Origin: Mesostigma viride
Lineage: Eukaryota; Streptophyta; Mesostigmatophyceae; Mesostigmatales; Mesostigmataceae
NCBI GenBank assembly: GCA_009746045.1
Contig: RPFO01000955.1
Span: 1-58,810 of the forward strand
Reading direction: 5' to 3'
DNA: 58,810 nt
The position numbers and the translations under genes are program-made. Each line of letters starts with the position of its first letter. Within the stretch, counting starts at the first letter, position 1. The notes below the pieces were generated by a model. It had not been told where the DNA came from. It saw only the letters and a list, made by a program, of their open reading frames with translations, and made no database searches. Below are positions 1 through 13,500 of the stretch, one piece after another.

Positions 1-194
1 CCTCCCATTGCCTCGGCAGGCGCTTTCTTTACCATCCTTCCTCTCCTTTACCCGCTGTGTCGGCCCCTCCTCTAATTGCCTCGGTAGGCCCCTCCTCTCC
101 TTGTCCCATGTCAGCATGCATAGGCATGTTTTGACTCCGATTACTCTCGACACCACACTTGGAACTGGGTATTAATCGGCAATCTGTTTTCCTA

Positions 195-395
195 TTAGCA
201 ACTGATCCTTCGACTGGTAATATTTTCCTGCTTATTAGTGATCCTTTGACCAATAATTTGCCGGCATATTAGCTGATTCTTTGACCGGTAATTTACCTGC
301 TTATACAGTGATCCTTTGACCGATAACTTGCCTGCTTATTGATTGATTGTTTGACCAGTAATTTGCCTGCTTGTCAGTTGAGTCTTGGACCGTGT
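195..395. repeat. Degenerate tandem repeat, about 38-bp unit
   Basis: About five diverged copies of a unit built around TGATCCTTTGACCGGTAAT and CCTGCTTATTAG follow one another. No coding signal is seen from 1 to 544; this is upstream intron or intergenic DNA of the M8 gene. Confidence 0.7.
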
Positions 396-544
396 TGTTC
401 AATGGACCATTACCCTCATATCCATGGTTGTATGACTATTGACTATCCAGCCATTATCATTACCGTTACCCCACACCCATTACACCAGCTCTGTGCTTGA
501 CCATTAACCCGCCCCATCGCACCCTCCATGCATGATCAATGCAG

Positions 545-1552
545 CCACCTGGCGCGCCTGGTGGGCGTGCGCCAGCCCTGGAATGGCTCCCTCCGCTTGC
601 CTCGATCCTGCACGCAGTGGGCGGTCGTGGATACGATAAATGCCTACATGCCCAACCAGAACAAGTGCCTGCAGCTGTCCGCCGGCACCTGCCAGGTAGG
701 CCCAGACCCCCTGGCAGCTCTGGCAGCCTCTGGCAGCAGTCAAACAGTGGCAGGACTTTGTTTGTCTCGCTTTGCAATCCTGCGCGACAGTGAGATGCCC
801 AGGGGTCCCAGCCCGTAGCCTGGTGTGAGGGCCCGTGCAAATTGTGATAAGTATAATTTTCTTTACATGACATTATGTAGGGCGCGGTACGTGGCTTCCC
901 TCTAGTATTGACCTTGTAGGAATTGCTTATGTCCCTTCATTAATACCTTATTGGCGCCCTATGCATGTCTTTGGTCTGAAAACCGGCCCCATGGCTAGGT
1001 TGTCCATTAGCATTGCTGTTCCTTGATGTTGGTGCTGATGGCTGATGGCTGGCCTTGGAAATGAGGAACCCAAGTGTGTGCCCATTTCCTCAACACTCGC
1101 GTCATCCCTGTTGTGTGTCGTATGCGCATGCACTCAGTACATATTAGTAGCTGGCCAAAGTGCCGCAGGTAAGCACGTTCCCTTGACGGCATTGGTGTCG
1201 GTGGCTGGTCTTCAATTGACAATCCGCCCACGCTGATCAACGCGCCCATAGTTGTCTGCCCCTGGTCTTACTGTACTGCACCCGGTGGGCACGTTCCCTT
1301 GACGTTGATGTCGATTTCATGATCCACCGACATTGAATTATACATGCGCCCATCGTTGGCCCTGGCCTTATGCTGCATGCAGGTGGGCACGTTTCCTGCG
1401 CGCTACATGGAGGGCGGAGAGGACTGCTCGGGCGAGGGAGGACTGCTGGTTGGGGGCACCCTCCACTTCTCACCAGGGACGCTGTCCTGCCAGCTCATTG
1501 AGGGGGCCCGGGCGCGGAGGATGCGGACCTGCTGCTGCTCGTCACCGCAAAG
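545..1552 (+). CDS. M8 gene exons 1-2 (N-terminal part of M8 domain)
   Basis: Exon 1 (545-695) contains VRQPWNGSLRLPRSCTQW, which matches the segment where M8 proteins carry a conserved L-x-L-x-R-x-C before the protease core. Exon 2 (1383-1552) has ARYMEGGEDC in its first frame and AEDADLLLLVTAK in another; the latter is the strongly conserved M8 block usually written (A/V)DLVLYVTA. Exon 2 is 170 nt long although both ends are in phase 0, so one base is missing. The likeliest place is the G run near 1500-1505. A single G would restore the frame, which suggests a consensus error as readily as a mutation. Confidence 0.8.
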
Positions 1553-4500
1553 GTACATACCTATACTTGTTATTGCCAGAATTACTATCAACTGAGTTAG
1601 TATGACTTTGTGGGTTATAACTCGACTGGAGGGGTAGCACACGGTGCGTATTTAACGTGTTGATTCTCTGTCGCAGAGGTTCGACATTAATTAAATTCTG
1701 TTTACAAAAGTGAGTCAGAATATATGGTGTTTGGACAAATTCTGACTCAGGATCGTTGCTTGTGTATCAAGTCGCATATTTATAAAAGTCTCCGCACAAA
1801 CTTAGTGCATGATGAGTGACAGTCCAATTGGCTCTCTCATCCAATAATCCTTAGTAATTTCTTCTCTATACTCAAAAGTTGTACACTGACAGAATACCTT
1901 TCTTAGTAAAGCAAGAGTGAGCAGCGGACTCCAGGCCCAGATCTCAATAAAGCCAGAGTGAGCAGCGGACGCCAGCGGCCAGACCCAGGTCTCAGTAATT
2001 TAAGCAACAGTGAGCAGCGGACTCCAGACCCAGATGATGTTAGTAAAGCAAGAGTCAGCCGCGGACGCCAGACTCAGATGGTTAGTAAAGCAAGAGTGAG
2101 CAGCGGACGCCAGACCCAGATGTTAAGTAAAGCAAGAGTGAGCAGCGGACGCCAGACCCGGATGTTAGATGGTGACAGGCGTCAGTTGTAGTAGGGGTTT
2201 AGACGTCGTCGTAGGATGTAATGTTTTTGATACAATACTAATCACTGTAGTTGTAGGATGTAATTAATTTGTTTTATCCAAGGTTATTCAAGGTATTTCC
2301 TTATTAAATGCTTGCGCATGCCCTGCAGGTGGCACCGTTACCGCCTCCCCCGCTGTCCTACTTGCACCCGTCACAGCATCTCACTCTTGCTTTGCCCACC
2401 CTCATGCCCCTACAAATTCCCAACCATCTGCAGGGCTCCCCGGCGTGCGACAGCGGACAGGTGGCGGCGCACGGCAAGAGCTGCTGGCGGGACCCGCTGA
2501 CGGACCGCCCCATCGGCGCCAGCATCAACGTGTGCGCAGGCCACGCCAGCTGGCAGGCAGGGACAAGCGATGGGGCCACCAGGATCCAGGTACGACTTTT
2601 ATACAGGGGTGGGCCTTGTCTTTAAGGTAGAAGATACAACATCGTACCCGTTTGCGCTTTTCTCTATGCACGGTGCCACCAGGATATAGGTACGGCTCAT
2701 GGCTCTGTGGTGGGTTGTTGAGCACTCCTCGTCCCCGTTCTTTTCTAGAAACAACTTCCCCTCACCCCTCAGCCCTCGTCCCCATTCTTTTTTAGAAACA
2801 ACCTCCCCTCACCCCTCACCCCTCGTCCCCGTTCTTTTTTAGAAACAACTTCCCCTCACCCCTCAGCCCTCGTCCCAGTTCTTTTTTAGAAACAACTTCC
2901 CCTCACCCCTCAGCCCTCGTCCCCGTTCTTTTTTAGAAACAACTTCCCCTCACCTCCCCATATTCTGGCCAAATGCAATCACCCTTCCATCCAAGGTCCC
3001 CAATTAGTACGACCCTTCATCAATAGATCGTCGCGTCTGTACGTGGGGGGCCCCATTCTCAGGTGGACAGCATGGCTTGTTGTTGCTGGAAGATGTGTTT
3101 ACCCTAAATAAGTATAAGTTGATAACTGTAAGCTGTCCCGCTGGCCTGATGTCGACTTGCGACACCAACTTGTTGCTAAAATATGTTAACTATAATAACT
3201 CAAACTTTATGAAAAGTTGGCCCGCTGGCTTGGCGTTGACCCGCGACACCCACTCGTTGCAGGTGAACGTCATCCTGCAGGAGGTGATGCGGATCCTGGG
3301 CCTGTCTCCCAGCCTCTTCCCCTACTGGCGGAACGCGACCGGTGGGTATTTGAAGTGTACCATTGTTATGTAATCATCCCCCACTGGCGGAACACGATCG
3401 GTGGGTATTTGAAGTGTACCATGGCTATGTAATAATCCCCTACTGGCGGAACACGACCGGTGTATAAGCAAGTAATGAGTAAGTATGCCATGGCTATGTG
3501 CGGCGTTCCAGTGCTTTTCTCATGCACTGGTCGGTGCGTTTTGACAACATGCGCCACATTTGCGTGCGGCGGAATGTGTCGATGTCATCTTGCATGTGTG
3601 TGTGGTGCAGGGGGGGGGGGGATGAGGAGGCAAGGGGGCAGGGGCGGATTTCCAGGGGCCGTATGCTTGGGGATACCCTAATCGGTTTGGTTATGACGGG
3701 ATCGATAGTAATAGCTCTGATGGACCATCCTTGCCCATGAATGCGGATTTTAATAGCTATGGCACACCCCCCCCCCCCCGCTCCCCCATTCCATACCTCG
3801 TGCACGTGCAGGGGCTGCCCGTGTGGCCAGGGACCCTGTGGGCCAGCCCCCATCTGCCACCCTGGAGCCCATCTCCCCAGCGGTGGCCAATGGGGCCCTG
3901 GGGAACGTGCTGTCGGCATCGCTGCGCCCTGGCAGCTCCCTGCCGGTCTACAAGCTGGTCACCCCGACGGTGCGTTGATGGGTGGTGGGCCATGAACAGC
4001 TTAGACCCGGTGGACCTTTTCAGCTTTGCCTCCTCGGTGCGTAACGCATTCTGCTCCGTTGCTCGGAAGCAGTCTAGAAGGACTGTCAGTCACACCCATG
4101 GTGACCCTCGCGTGGGCTGTCAATGCTTGTCCCTCTGTCTAGATTGCCCCTCTACTCTTGCTGAATGATGCCGTTTAAGTGCGGTGTTATGCAAGCGGGG
4201 GGCAACATGGGCTGGCCTGGGCTGGGCGGGTGTGTGGGTGGGCAAGCGGCGGGCGGGCCGAAGGAAGGAAGGAAGGAAGGAAGGAAGGAAGGAAGGAAGG
4301 AAGGAAGGAAGGAAGGAAGGAAGGAAGGAAGGAAGGAAGGAAGGAAGGAAGGAAGGAAGGAAGGAAGGAAGGAAGGAAGGAAGGAAGGAAGGAAGGGCGG
4401 GAGGGAGGGAGGGAGGGAGGGAGGGAGGGAGGGAGGGAGGGAGGGAGGGAGGGAGGGAGGAGGGAGGGAGGGAGGGAGGGAGGGAGGGAGGGAGGGAGGG

Positions 4501-7500
4501 AGGAGTTATTATAAATAGTGACCGAACCTTTTTGCCACTTGGGCAATTAGGTCCGTCACTATTTATCCGGCGAAAACCACTCGCCGGTATCCATTCCGCG
4601 TTAAGTTCACGTGAACGTGGCGCGGAATAGATACCGGCGAGTGGTTTTCGCCGGATAAATAGTGACGGACCTAATTGCCCAAGTGGCAAAAAGGTTCCGT
4701 CACTATTTATAATAATTGGAGGGAGGGAGGGAGGGAGAGAGGGAGGGAGGGAGGGAGGGAGAGAGGGAGGGAGGGAGGGAGGGAGGGAGGGAGGGAGGGA
4801 GGGAGGGAGGGAGGGAGGGAGGGAGGGAGGGAGGGAGGGAGGGAGGGAGGGAGGGAGGGAGGGAGGGAGGGAGGGAGGGAGGGAGGGAGGGAGGGAGGGA
4901 GGGAGGGAGGGAGGGGGAGGGAGGGAGGGCGGGAGAGGGCGGGAGGGCGGGCGGGAAGGCGGCGGGCGGGCGGGCAGGCAGCAGGCGGGCAGTCAGGCGG
5001 GCGGGCGGCAGGCAGGGCGTAGCAGGCAGGCAGGCAGGCAACAAGTTTCCTGCACAATGAGATCATGGGAAACCCATCCCATCAGGTCCTTGCCGCTTGT
5101 AGGCTGCATGCCCCATCATGGATTTATGGTTTTGCTTGCGGTCACTGTAACTGATGGCTAAGGCGCACCGGTCACTATATGCCACCATTCATTGTGTGTA
5201 TTTACTATAACCAACGGCGCACCGGTCACTATATGCCACCATTCATTGCAGGCGGTGGCGGCGGCGCGAGAGAACATGGGCTGCCCCACCCTGGACGGCG
5301 TTGAGATGGACACCCTGCCCCGCTACGAGGGGGACACCCAGGTGCCCGGCCACCTGGCATCCCGCCTCTACACGTCCGACGTGCTGGTGAGTCACGCCAC
5401 TCATCGTTTGTTTCGTCATTAAATATTTACATCAGTCAGCGGAAAGGGCGTCCCTACATAGACGACACGCTGGTGAGTGTCTGTAAGGGTGCTTGGTGGA
5501 TGAGATGGGTTCGATAGCAAGGAAGCAGAGCCAGTTCACGCTCTACCTGCTGGTGAGTGACACCACCTTTTGTGTATGTGCTGGTAAATCTTGCAGCCGT
5601 TGTTTATGTGCTGGTAAGTCTCGCAGCCTTCAGCTCACCTCCGACGCCCAACGCTGACAATGGACATGGAAGGAAACTAGAAATGAATAGGGCAATAAGC
5701 ATTTCCTGGTTGGGTTGAAACCTTGAAACTCGACTCTCTGTTGAATGACTTCCCATTGAAACTCACTCTGTCCCCTCATGTGTTTGGCAAAGGATCAAGT
5801 GGCCTTACTCTATTGAGTGCACGCGACTCTTTCCCACAAATGGATTTCGCCTTGGATTTCATTGCATTTACGATGCCATGTCATGTGCCTCTTCGCCTGC
5901 TTTGTGCCCCTGCAGGGGGCGGCGTTGTCTCCAGACCAAGTAATCTCACGGATCTCCCTTTCCTTGCTAGCTGACACCGGGTGGTGAGTGAAGGCTTGCT
6001 GCAAGGCTTGCACGTTTTAGTAGGGAGGGAGAGTGTGAGGTATGTCCAGTCCTATCGCGCATCTCCCTTTCCTGGCTCCCGGACACCAGGTGGTGAGTGA
6101 AGGCTTCCTGGCTACTTAGGGCGGTACTCACCTGCGAACAGGTAGTTGCAAATGTGCTACATTGGTGGGTGTGGCTCTCCCCATGGCGGCGCGTGAATGC
6201 ATGAATGAATTCGTGGGCCAATGTTCCTTGAGTTCCGGCATGAACTGGAGGTGGGCCAGTGTTCGTTGAATGACTTGGCGGGCCGGTGCTTCTTGAGTTC
6301 ATACGATGCCTATTGAGTTCATACGGTGCCTATTGAGTTCATACGATGCCTATTGAGTTCATACGAGGCCTATGGAGTTCATACGAGGCCTATTGAGTTC
6401 ATACTCGAGGCCGATTGAGTTCATACGAGGCCCATTGAGCTCATACGATGCCTATTGAGTTCATCCGATGCCTATTGAGTTCATCCGATGCCTATTGAGT
6501 TCATACGAAGCCTATTGAGTTCATACGAAGCCTATTGAGTTCATACGAAGCCTATTGAGTTCATACGATGCCTATTGAGTTCAGACAAAGCCCATGTCCA
6601 TGGCTTGGCTCCCTGGCTTGTTGCTTACTGGGCAGTTAGCAGATCCTTCAAGTCCCCTGTTTGTGCTGCTTATACCAGAGGCACATGGCAGTTACAACAT
6701 ATGGCCTTATCGCTGCTCCTAACCACCCTTCATGCCATCGTTTTCCTGCTAGCCTGCCTTGCCATTTCTTGTGTCCGTTCCTGGGACCGCTAGCCCAATC
6801 TCAAACGATGCATACCTCAGTCCCACGCAGACTATTTTTACTAAATGTTATGGCTCAAAGTATTCATCGCGTTGTGGGCACAAACTCGCAGGCACGGAGT
6901 TAACGCAAACATCTAATTATACCGGCGTTTCCAATGCTTGCTTCAATATGTAACACATGGTTCTGCGTGGGCACAACACTCGCAGGTATGAAGTAGACGC
7001 ATCGGCGGCCCCCCCCCTGCAGTTTGCGTGGCACGCGGGGTGTGACATCATCTCTGCGCGCTGCACCAGCCTGACCAACGGGTCATCCACACCCGCCATG
7101 CGCGACGCCTACTGCGCACCCAGTGAGGAGACGACCTTCGAGGGAAGCCCGGCTCCCAGGGTGTGTTCAGACTGCATGACCGCCACCTACTGCCATAGTT
7201 ATTGGTCCCAAGTTTTTTCAAGGAATCCTTATTTAAGAAGCCAAGTTTATAGCCAAGCTTATACTTGTGAAAAACCGGCCCACAGCAGGGTAGGTTTGAA
7301 TGGCATGGTTGCTATGGTTATTGCCAACAGCTACGGCGTGCTAGGTACAGTGTCCCCCCCAGCTTTACGGACAAGCTCGTCTGCGAGGGTGAGCTGAATC
7401 CCTACTTGCCGTTGATTCGGAGCTTGCTATAGGTGCAGCTGCCAGCCCTAGACGTGTCCACATTGAACAGTAGACTGGTCCAAGGAAGCCTGGCTGTGAG

Positions 7501-10500
7501 GGATCGCGATGCCTTGCAGGCCAGGATTTTGTGATCACTGCGTTTAAGGCAGGGCGTGGGGCAGATCCCTTGGCAAGTCCTCAAAGCTCAGGATCTAGGC
7601 CCGGCGTTGGTGGGGGCAGGTAGGGATCTGGCCAGGAAGGATGGGGAGTTACCTGTGGCTGAGGATCTTGTGCTGGCAGTGGTACCAAGTCCCGTGAGCC
7701 TGCATAAGCCGTAGGACGCTTTAGCAGTGCCTAGCATCGAGACCTGCGGTGCGAGTTGATGTAAGAGTGGTGAGTGTGTGTGTGTGTAAAATACCGTGCG
7801 TTTTGCATTGTGTGGCTGGGGCCCTGCTGTGTAAGTGTCAGCCAGCGCCCTTGAGGGTGCGTATAACAGGCCACGTGTGGCATGGTTTGGCATGATGCTG
7901 TGTGGGTAGGAGTCAGCCACAGATGGATAGATTGCGCTGCTGGCCATGCAGGTATTATCCTCATTATTATCATTAGTATGATTCTCAACACACATTCGTT
8001 CCCATGGTAGCATGGATGACTCCTTATTTGATGGAGTAGTCCTTATTTGATGAATGACTACTTACCTGATGGATGACTCCTCACTTGATGGATGACCCCA
8101 TCACTTCTTGCCTTGGATTCCTTCTATCCTGTTACCCCCTTTGACAATATACCCCCACACCCCCATACCCACCCCCCACCCCACCACACCCCACCCCACC
8201 CCCATACCCCCAGACCCCCATCCCCCCCCCCCCCCATGCCCCCATACCCCCACACCCCCATGCCCCCATGCCCCCACACCCCCATGCCCCCCTTCCTCCT
8301 ACATCCCCCCACCCACCCATGCTCTTTTGGCAGGACTTGAAGTGCACGTTCAACAAGGCGGCGGTGGGCGTGTGCCGCAGCTGCCTGCAGGCGCGGGCCA
8401 TCAACAGCAGCACCACCACCGGCAGCTGTGTGGCCGGGACGGGCTGCGGCATCGTCCAGGAGTGAGTGGTTGCCTCAAGTCCTGGCTATAAATTTCTCTT
8501 ATCGAAATGTTCTATCAAGTGAGCTAGGGTCCAGGAGTGGGTGGCTGCCTCAAGTCCTGGTTCTTCTAATGAACTCTTGAACTGATCGCGCCGTACTAAT
8601 AAGTGAGCTAGGGTCCAGGAACAAGTGGCAACCTTGACACAATATGGCTCCTCTAATACCCTCGTGAGATAGTGGCGTAGTTCTAATGAAGTGGGACCGT
8701 GAGTGGTCAAGGAGTGAGGGGTCGCCTTGACACATGGTTCTTCTGATAACCTCTCGACGTAACTGGGGTGTTCTACTAAGTGAGCTACGGTACAGGGGTT
8801 CTGTCCGCCTTGTCACCAGGTATATCAACAATTACCCATTTAATGTTGATACCATTTTCAAAATATTGGGACATCTTGCCGGCCTGGGTGTTCTGATGAC
8901 AGGATCATGGGAGAGATGAGGTGGGGAGCGGTTGCCATTTGTTTTTGCCATGGTTGCCAGAAGTTCATGAGCCTGAAAAGTATTTACGTGGTGAGCGGTT
9001 GCCATTTCTTTGCCACGGATGCCAGAAGTTCATGAGCCTGAAAAGTATTTACGTGGTGAGCGGTCGCCATTTCTTTGCCACGGATGCCAGAAGTTCATGA
9101 GCCTGAAAAGTATTTACGTGGTGAGCGGTCGCCATTTCTTTGCCACGGATGCCAGAAGTTCATGAGCCTGAAAAGTATTTACGTGGTGAGCGGTCGCCAT
9201 TTCTTTGCCACGGATGCCAGAAGTTCATGAGCCTGAAAAGTATTTACATGGTGAGCGGTTGCCATTTCTTTGCCACGGATGCCAGAAGTTCATGAGCCTG
9301 AAAAGTATTTACGTGGTGAGCGGGCTTCCTTGGGATCGGGATCCCCGAAGCGGCGCGACCCCGCGTCATGTTGCCTGGTGATGAGGTGGATGTGCTCGGC
9401 TGCATGCTTGCTGTTGTTCACACTGCGATGGGGATATCTGTCTTGATGGCACGACCCCGCGTCATGTTGCCTGGTGATGAGGTGGATGTGCTCGGCTGCA
9501 TGCTTGCTGTTGTTCACACTGCGATGGGGATATCTGTCTTGATGGCATGGCCTCATCATCATGTTGCAGGGAGCCGAGCCTCCGGTGCAAGAATGGGTCG
9601 TTGGCGTTTTTGGGGAACGGAGATGCGTCGGAGCTGATCTACTGGGGACAGCGGTTCGGGCCAGGGTCCAGGTGAGCCGACGGTTTTCAAACAGGGGTTC
9701 AATGTTTACTGTCTAGTTTTCAAACAATATTCAATGTGCATAGTTTTCAAACAGGGGCTCAATGTACACCCCCTCCCGCATGTTAAAGATTCTCAGATTT
9801 GAGACCTTGAGACCCTGGATCTTGGAATTTCCGGTCTAAGATCGCAGGGCCAGTTTTGGGCAAACAGCTGCGAAGTAGGACTGGTGAGTGGTACCCGGTA
9901 TAGGTTACGTACTCAGGTTCACCGCCTCAGGTTTAAGATCCTTCAGGTCTCAACTTTAAGATTGTCAGCCCTGGATTCGCTTTAGTCTGCGCTGTCTCTA
10001 TGGCTGATAGCTGGGCCGGGATCTGTGACGTTTTCTTTCTCCCCTCTCTGATGTGAACTTTTCTTGGTTTTGGTTCTGCTGAGCCAGCTCCTCTATGACT
10101 AGATGCTCTCTCAAGTAGCATTCTCTTTTCCTCCTATTATGGCTTATCTCCTACGGCCATCTTCCTACTGCAGCTGCTTTGGGGATGGGCTAGATGTTCT
10201 TGTTAACTTCATTCATCCCTCATTTTCTGATTTATCCCTCCTGGCCATCTTCGAGCTGCAGCTGTTTTGAGGACGGCTCAGTTGATTGGGTCAAGGGCAA
10301 GCAGTCGCTACCCTCCCAGGGGGCCGGTTGCTACCGCCGGCAGTGTGTGCGCTCAAATAGTGTTCTGGACGACCAGGGGCGGCCCACGTGGCAGCTGCAG
10401 GTGCGCGTGGGCGACAGCAGCCCCTGGCAGGTGTGCCCCACCGGCGCGCTGGCCAACGTGGCGACAGGTGGCGAGTTCTCAGTGGCCACCATCGGCCCGT

Positions 10501-13500
10501 GCCCTGACAACCAGCGCTTCTGCCTCTTCAACGCCTGCCCCGACGACTGCAATGGAAACGGTGAGCCTGTTAGGCTCTACTAAGTCTGTTCTCTATCTAA
10601 CCGAGTCCATTCTCCATCAAGTCCATTCTCTATCAAGTCCATTCTCTATCAAGTCCATTCTCTATCAAGTCCATTCTCTATCAAGTCCATTCTCTATCTA
10701 GGCAAGTCAACTCTCTATCTAATCAGTGGATCTTTGTTTTCTTCTTGTGTTACAAGGGCAACTGTGAGCCCTCTGGCCCTATTTCATCAATTTTAGCCAA
10801 TACCCCCTTCAATATGTCTCATTATGAAAGCAGCATCGGCGAATCACAAGGCTCTATCTAATCATAGGCTTAGTTCAATACTAAATACTACTGAATGTCT
10901 AGGCATAATTGTTTTCAGTACCACTTTTCATTCATTATCAGCTCAAGCGCCAATGACCGGTGGTTGTTAACGAGCATGCGGCTGGCTCAAGTACGGGTGC
11001 GCCGGGCTTCCCTGCACCATGCACATATACCTGACTCCCTCATCACTCTGTACTACCTGACTCCCTCATCACTCTGTACTACCTGACTCCCTCATCACTC
11101 TGTACTACCTGACTCCGTCATCACCCTAATAATGTGCTTGGTAAATCAAGCACGAGGAGAGAGATTCGAAGATTTGAAGAAGAAGTACGCATTCAAAGTA
11201 CAGGTGTGCTAGGATCCCATGAACCGCCCCAATGCACACACACTGTTTCAATTCTCCCTGCTCAGTGGCGTTGCCGTCGCCCCAACGTGACCTGCGTCTG
11301 TTACTAAGCCTCCACGGTCGCACTGTGCTCAATGGTTTTTTCATGGATTGCGGATTTGGCCCTCTGTCACTCTTCTCTCTTATGGCCAGGCGATTGCCCC
11401 AATTAGACCAGCCCACGTTGGTCCCCATGCCATAGAGTGGCTTGCATGAGGGAAGACGGGAGTCCCTGCCCCTTTTTGTTGTGCAACACACAGGGATGGA
11501 CAGCACGTACATGCGCTCCACGGCTCCCCAACGGGACTGCGTGACTAATTAGTAAATATTGTGACCTCGGCTTACCGTATCCTCCTCGTGGGCAGCCAGG
11601 CATGTGGCCCAAGGTGGACTGCCCACGCTCACCTCCCCACAAGCTGCCTAGTCTTCTTTATGAAACATCGTGCATCTGCCTCTGTCTTGTCCTCTGTTGG
11701 CCAGGCGAGTGCTTCAACGAGACGTGCTACTGCCTCCCCGGTTTTGCTGGCCCAAGTTGCAGCCAGGTATGCCTCACGGCTAGGCCTTGGACACTGTGCA
11801 GATTTGTGCTTATAGGACCTGGAAAGCTTTTCATGCAGGCATGGATAATGTGAGCCCCGTCCTGGGCTGAAGGATTGGGTGCTGGCCACATTGTTAGTAA
11901 GTCAAGATATTTACATAGCTGTCCCCAGCTAGGGCTGAGAGGCCTCGACTGTTGCCAAATATAAGAGTAATGGGTTGCAGGGGTATGCGAGTATGCTTAC
12001 AAAGACCGAGGCGACCCCTTGGGTTTATCTGTGTCCATTTGGCATTACTCATAGTACCGTGGTACTGCTGTTCGATTAGAACCAAAGAGGTTTTCTCTCT
12101 TCATCCGTCACAGTACCGTGGTACTGCTGTTCGATGAGAGCCAAAGAGGTTTTCTCTCTTCATCCGTCACGGTACCGTGGTACTTCTGTTCGATGAGAAC
12201 CAAAGAGGTTTTCTCTCTTCATCCGTCACGGCACCGTGGTACTGCTGTTCGATGAGAACCAAAGAGGTTTTCTCTCTTCATCCGTCACGGTACCGTGGTA
12301 CTTCTGTTCGATGAGAACCAAAGAGGTTTTCTCTCTTCATCCGTCACGGCACCGTGGTACTGCTGTTCGATGAGAACCAAAGAGGTTTTCTCTCTTCATC
12401 AACCCCGAATATATAATAACTAATTATTATATATTATTACTATTATAACCATATCAAACTCTTCAGCATGTCTGTCATAGCCAATGGATGAAGCCTCGAT
12501 TGGCTGAAATAAGGTGGGCTGCCTCGCGAAGTTGTAGTAGCCTAAGTCAACTTGTTGTGGTGGTTGACTTCAAGATCAGGAATAAGAAGGTTTGATGTGA
12601 AATTTTCGTTTGCATCATACTTACTGAAAATCCATAACGTCACATTCATTCAATGGCCACAGGTAAGCAGGCCCCTGCCCGTTCCGATCACTGCCCATTT
12701 TTAAATCAAGTCCATAGTGTCCACTTTGCCTGATGCCACATGGTTTGAACATTTAAGCCAAGAACCTCTGGTTGTTACACTGGGCCATCGAAGCAGCCAC
12801 GGCTGACAGTTTGGGATGTCCCCATTTTCAGCGTGCAACCCACTAGTTTACACAAATGAAAAGTGGTAATGCTTGCTAGATAGGGGTAGCAGGGAGACGA
12901 CACAAAAGTAGTAGAGGCAGCATACCGCAAATGCCGTATTCCTTATTACCAGCATCCCTCCTTGGATGATTCGTTTGATGTCGTCTGTGCACCAATCTAT
13001 CTAGTGACCTGCACAATTCAGCATGGCTATCAACCTACCATTCTATATCAGGTGTGCACAGTTCTTCCCTCTCTCCTAACTCTAAGGCATCCCAAACGAT
13101 TGCCCACCTTGGGCGAGCACAACCTAACTCTTTCATCTCTCCACACAACACTCTTCTTGCTTGCCGATGCTCCTGACCCCTCGCCTCATGGTCCCCCATG
13201 CCATCCATGGGGGGGTTTCGGTGCATGCTTTCTATAGCGGTTGGCACGTGTGGCATGCGTCTATTATCGTGTGGAATACGTGTGCCTCCTATAGTGGTCA
13301 GCCGACCGTGTGTTGATGTCACGCCTCCTCTGACCCTCTCGCTTGCACCGCCCTCTGGCCCCTATCGACCCACTGTGCAGAGGTTATGCACCCCCGCCAG
13401 CTGTCGCGCCGGGTACGCGTGCAGGGCTGACACGGGCGTGTGCGAGCGCGTGCCTGACGACAGCGGCGGCGGCGGGTCGACCCCCTCGCCGACATCCTCC

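Noticed and set aside
4165-5066. Open frames coding KEGRKEGR, GGREGGRE or PSLPPSLP repeats
   Set aside because: Translations of GGAA and GGGA microsatellites in an intron.
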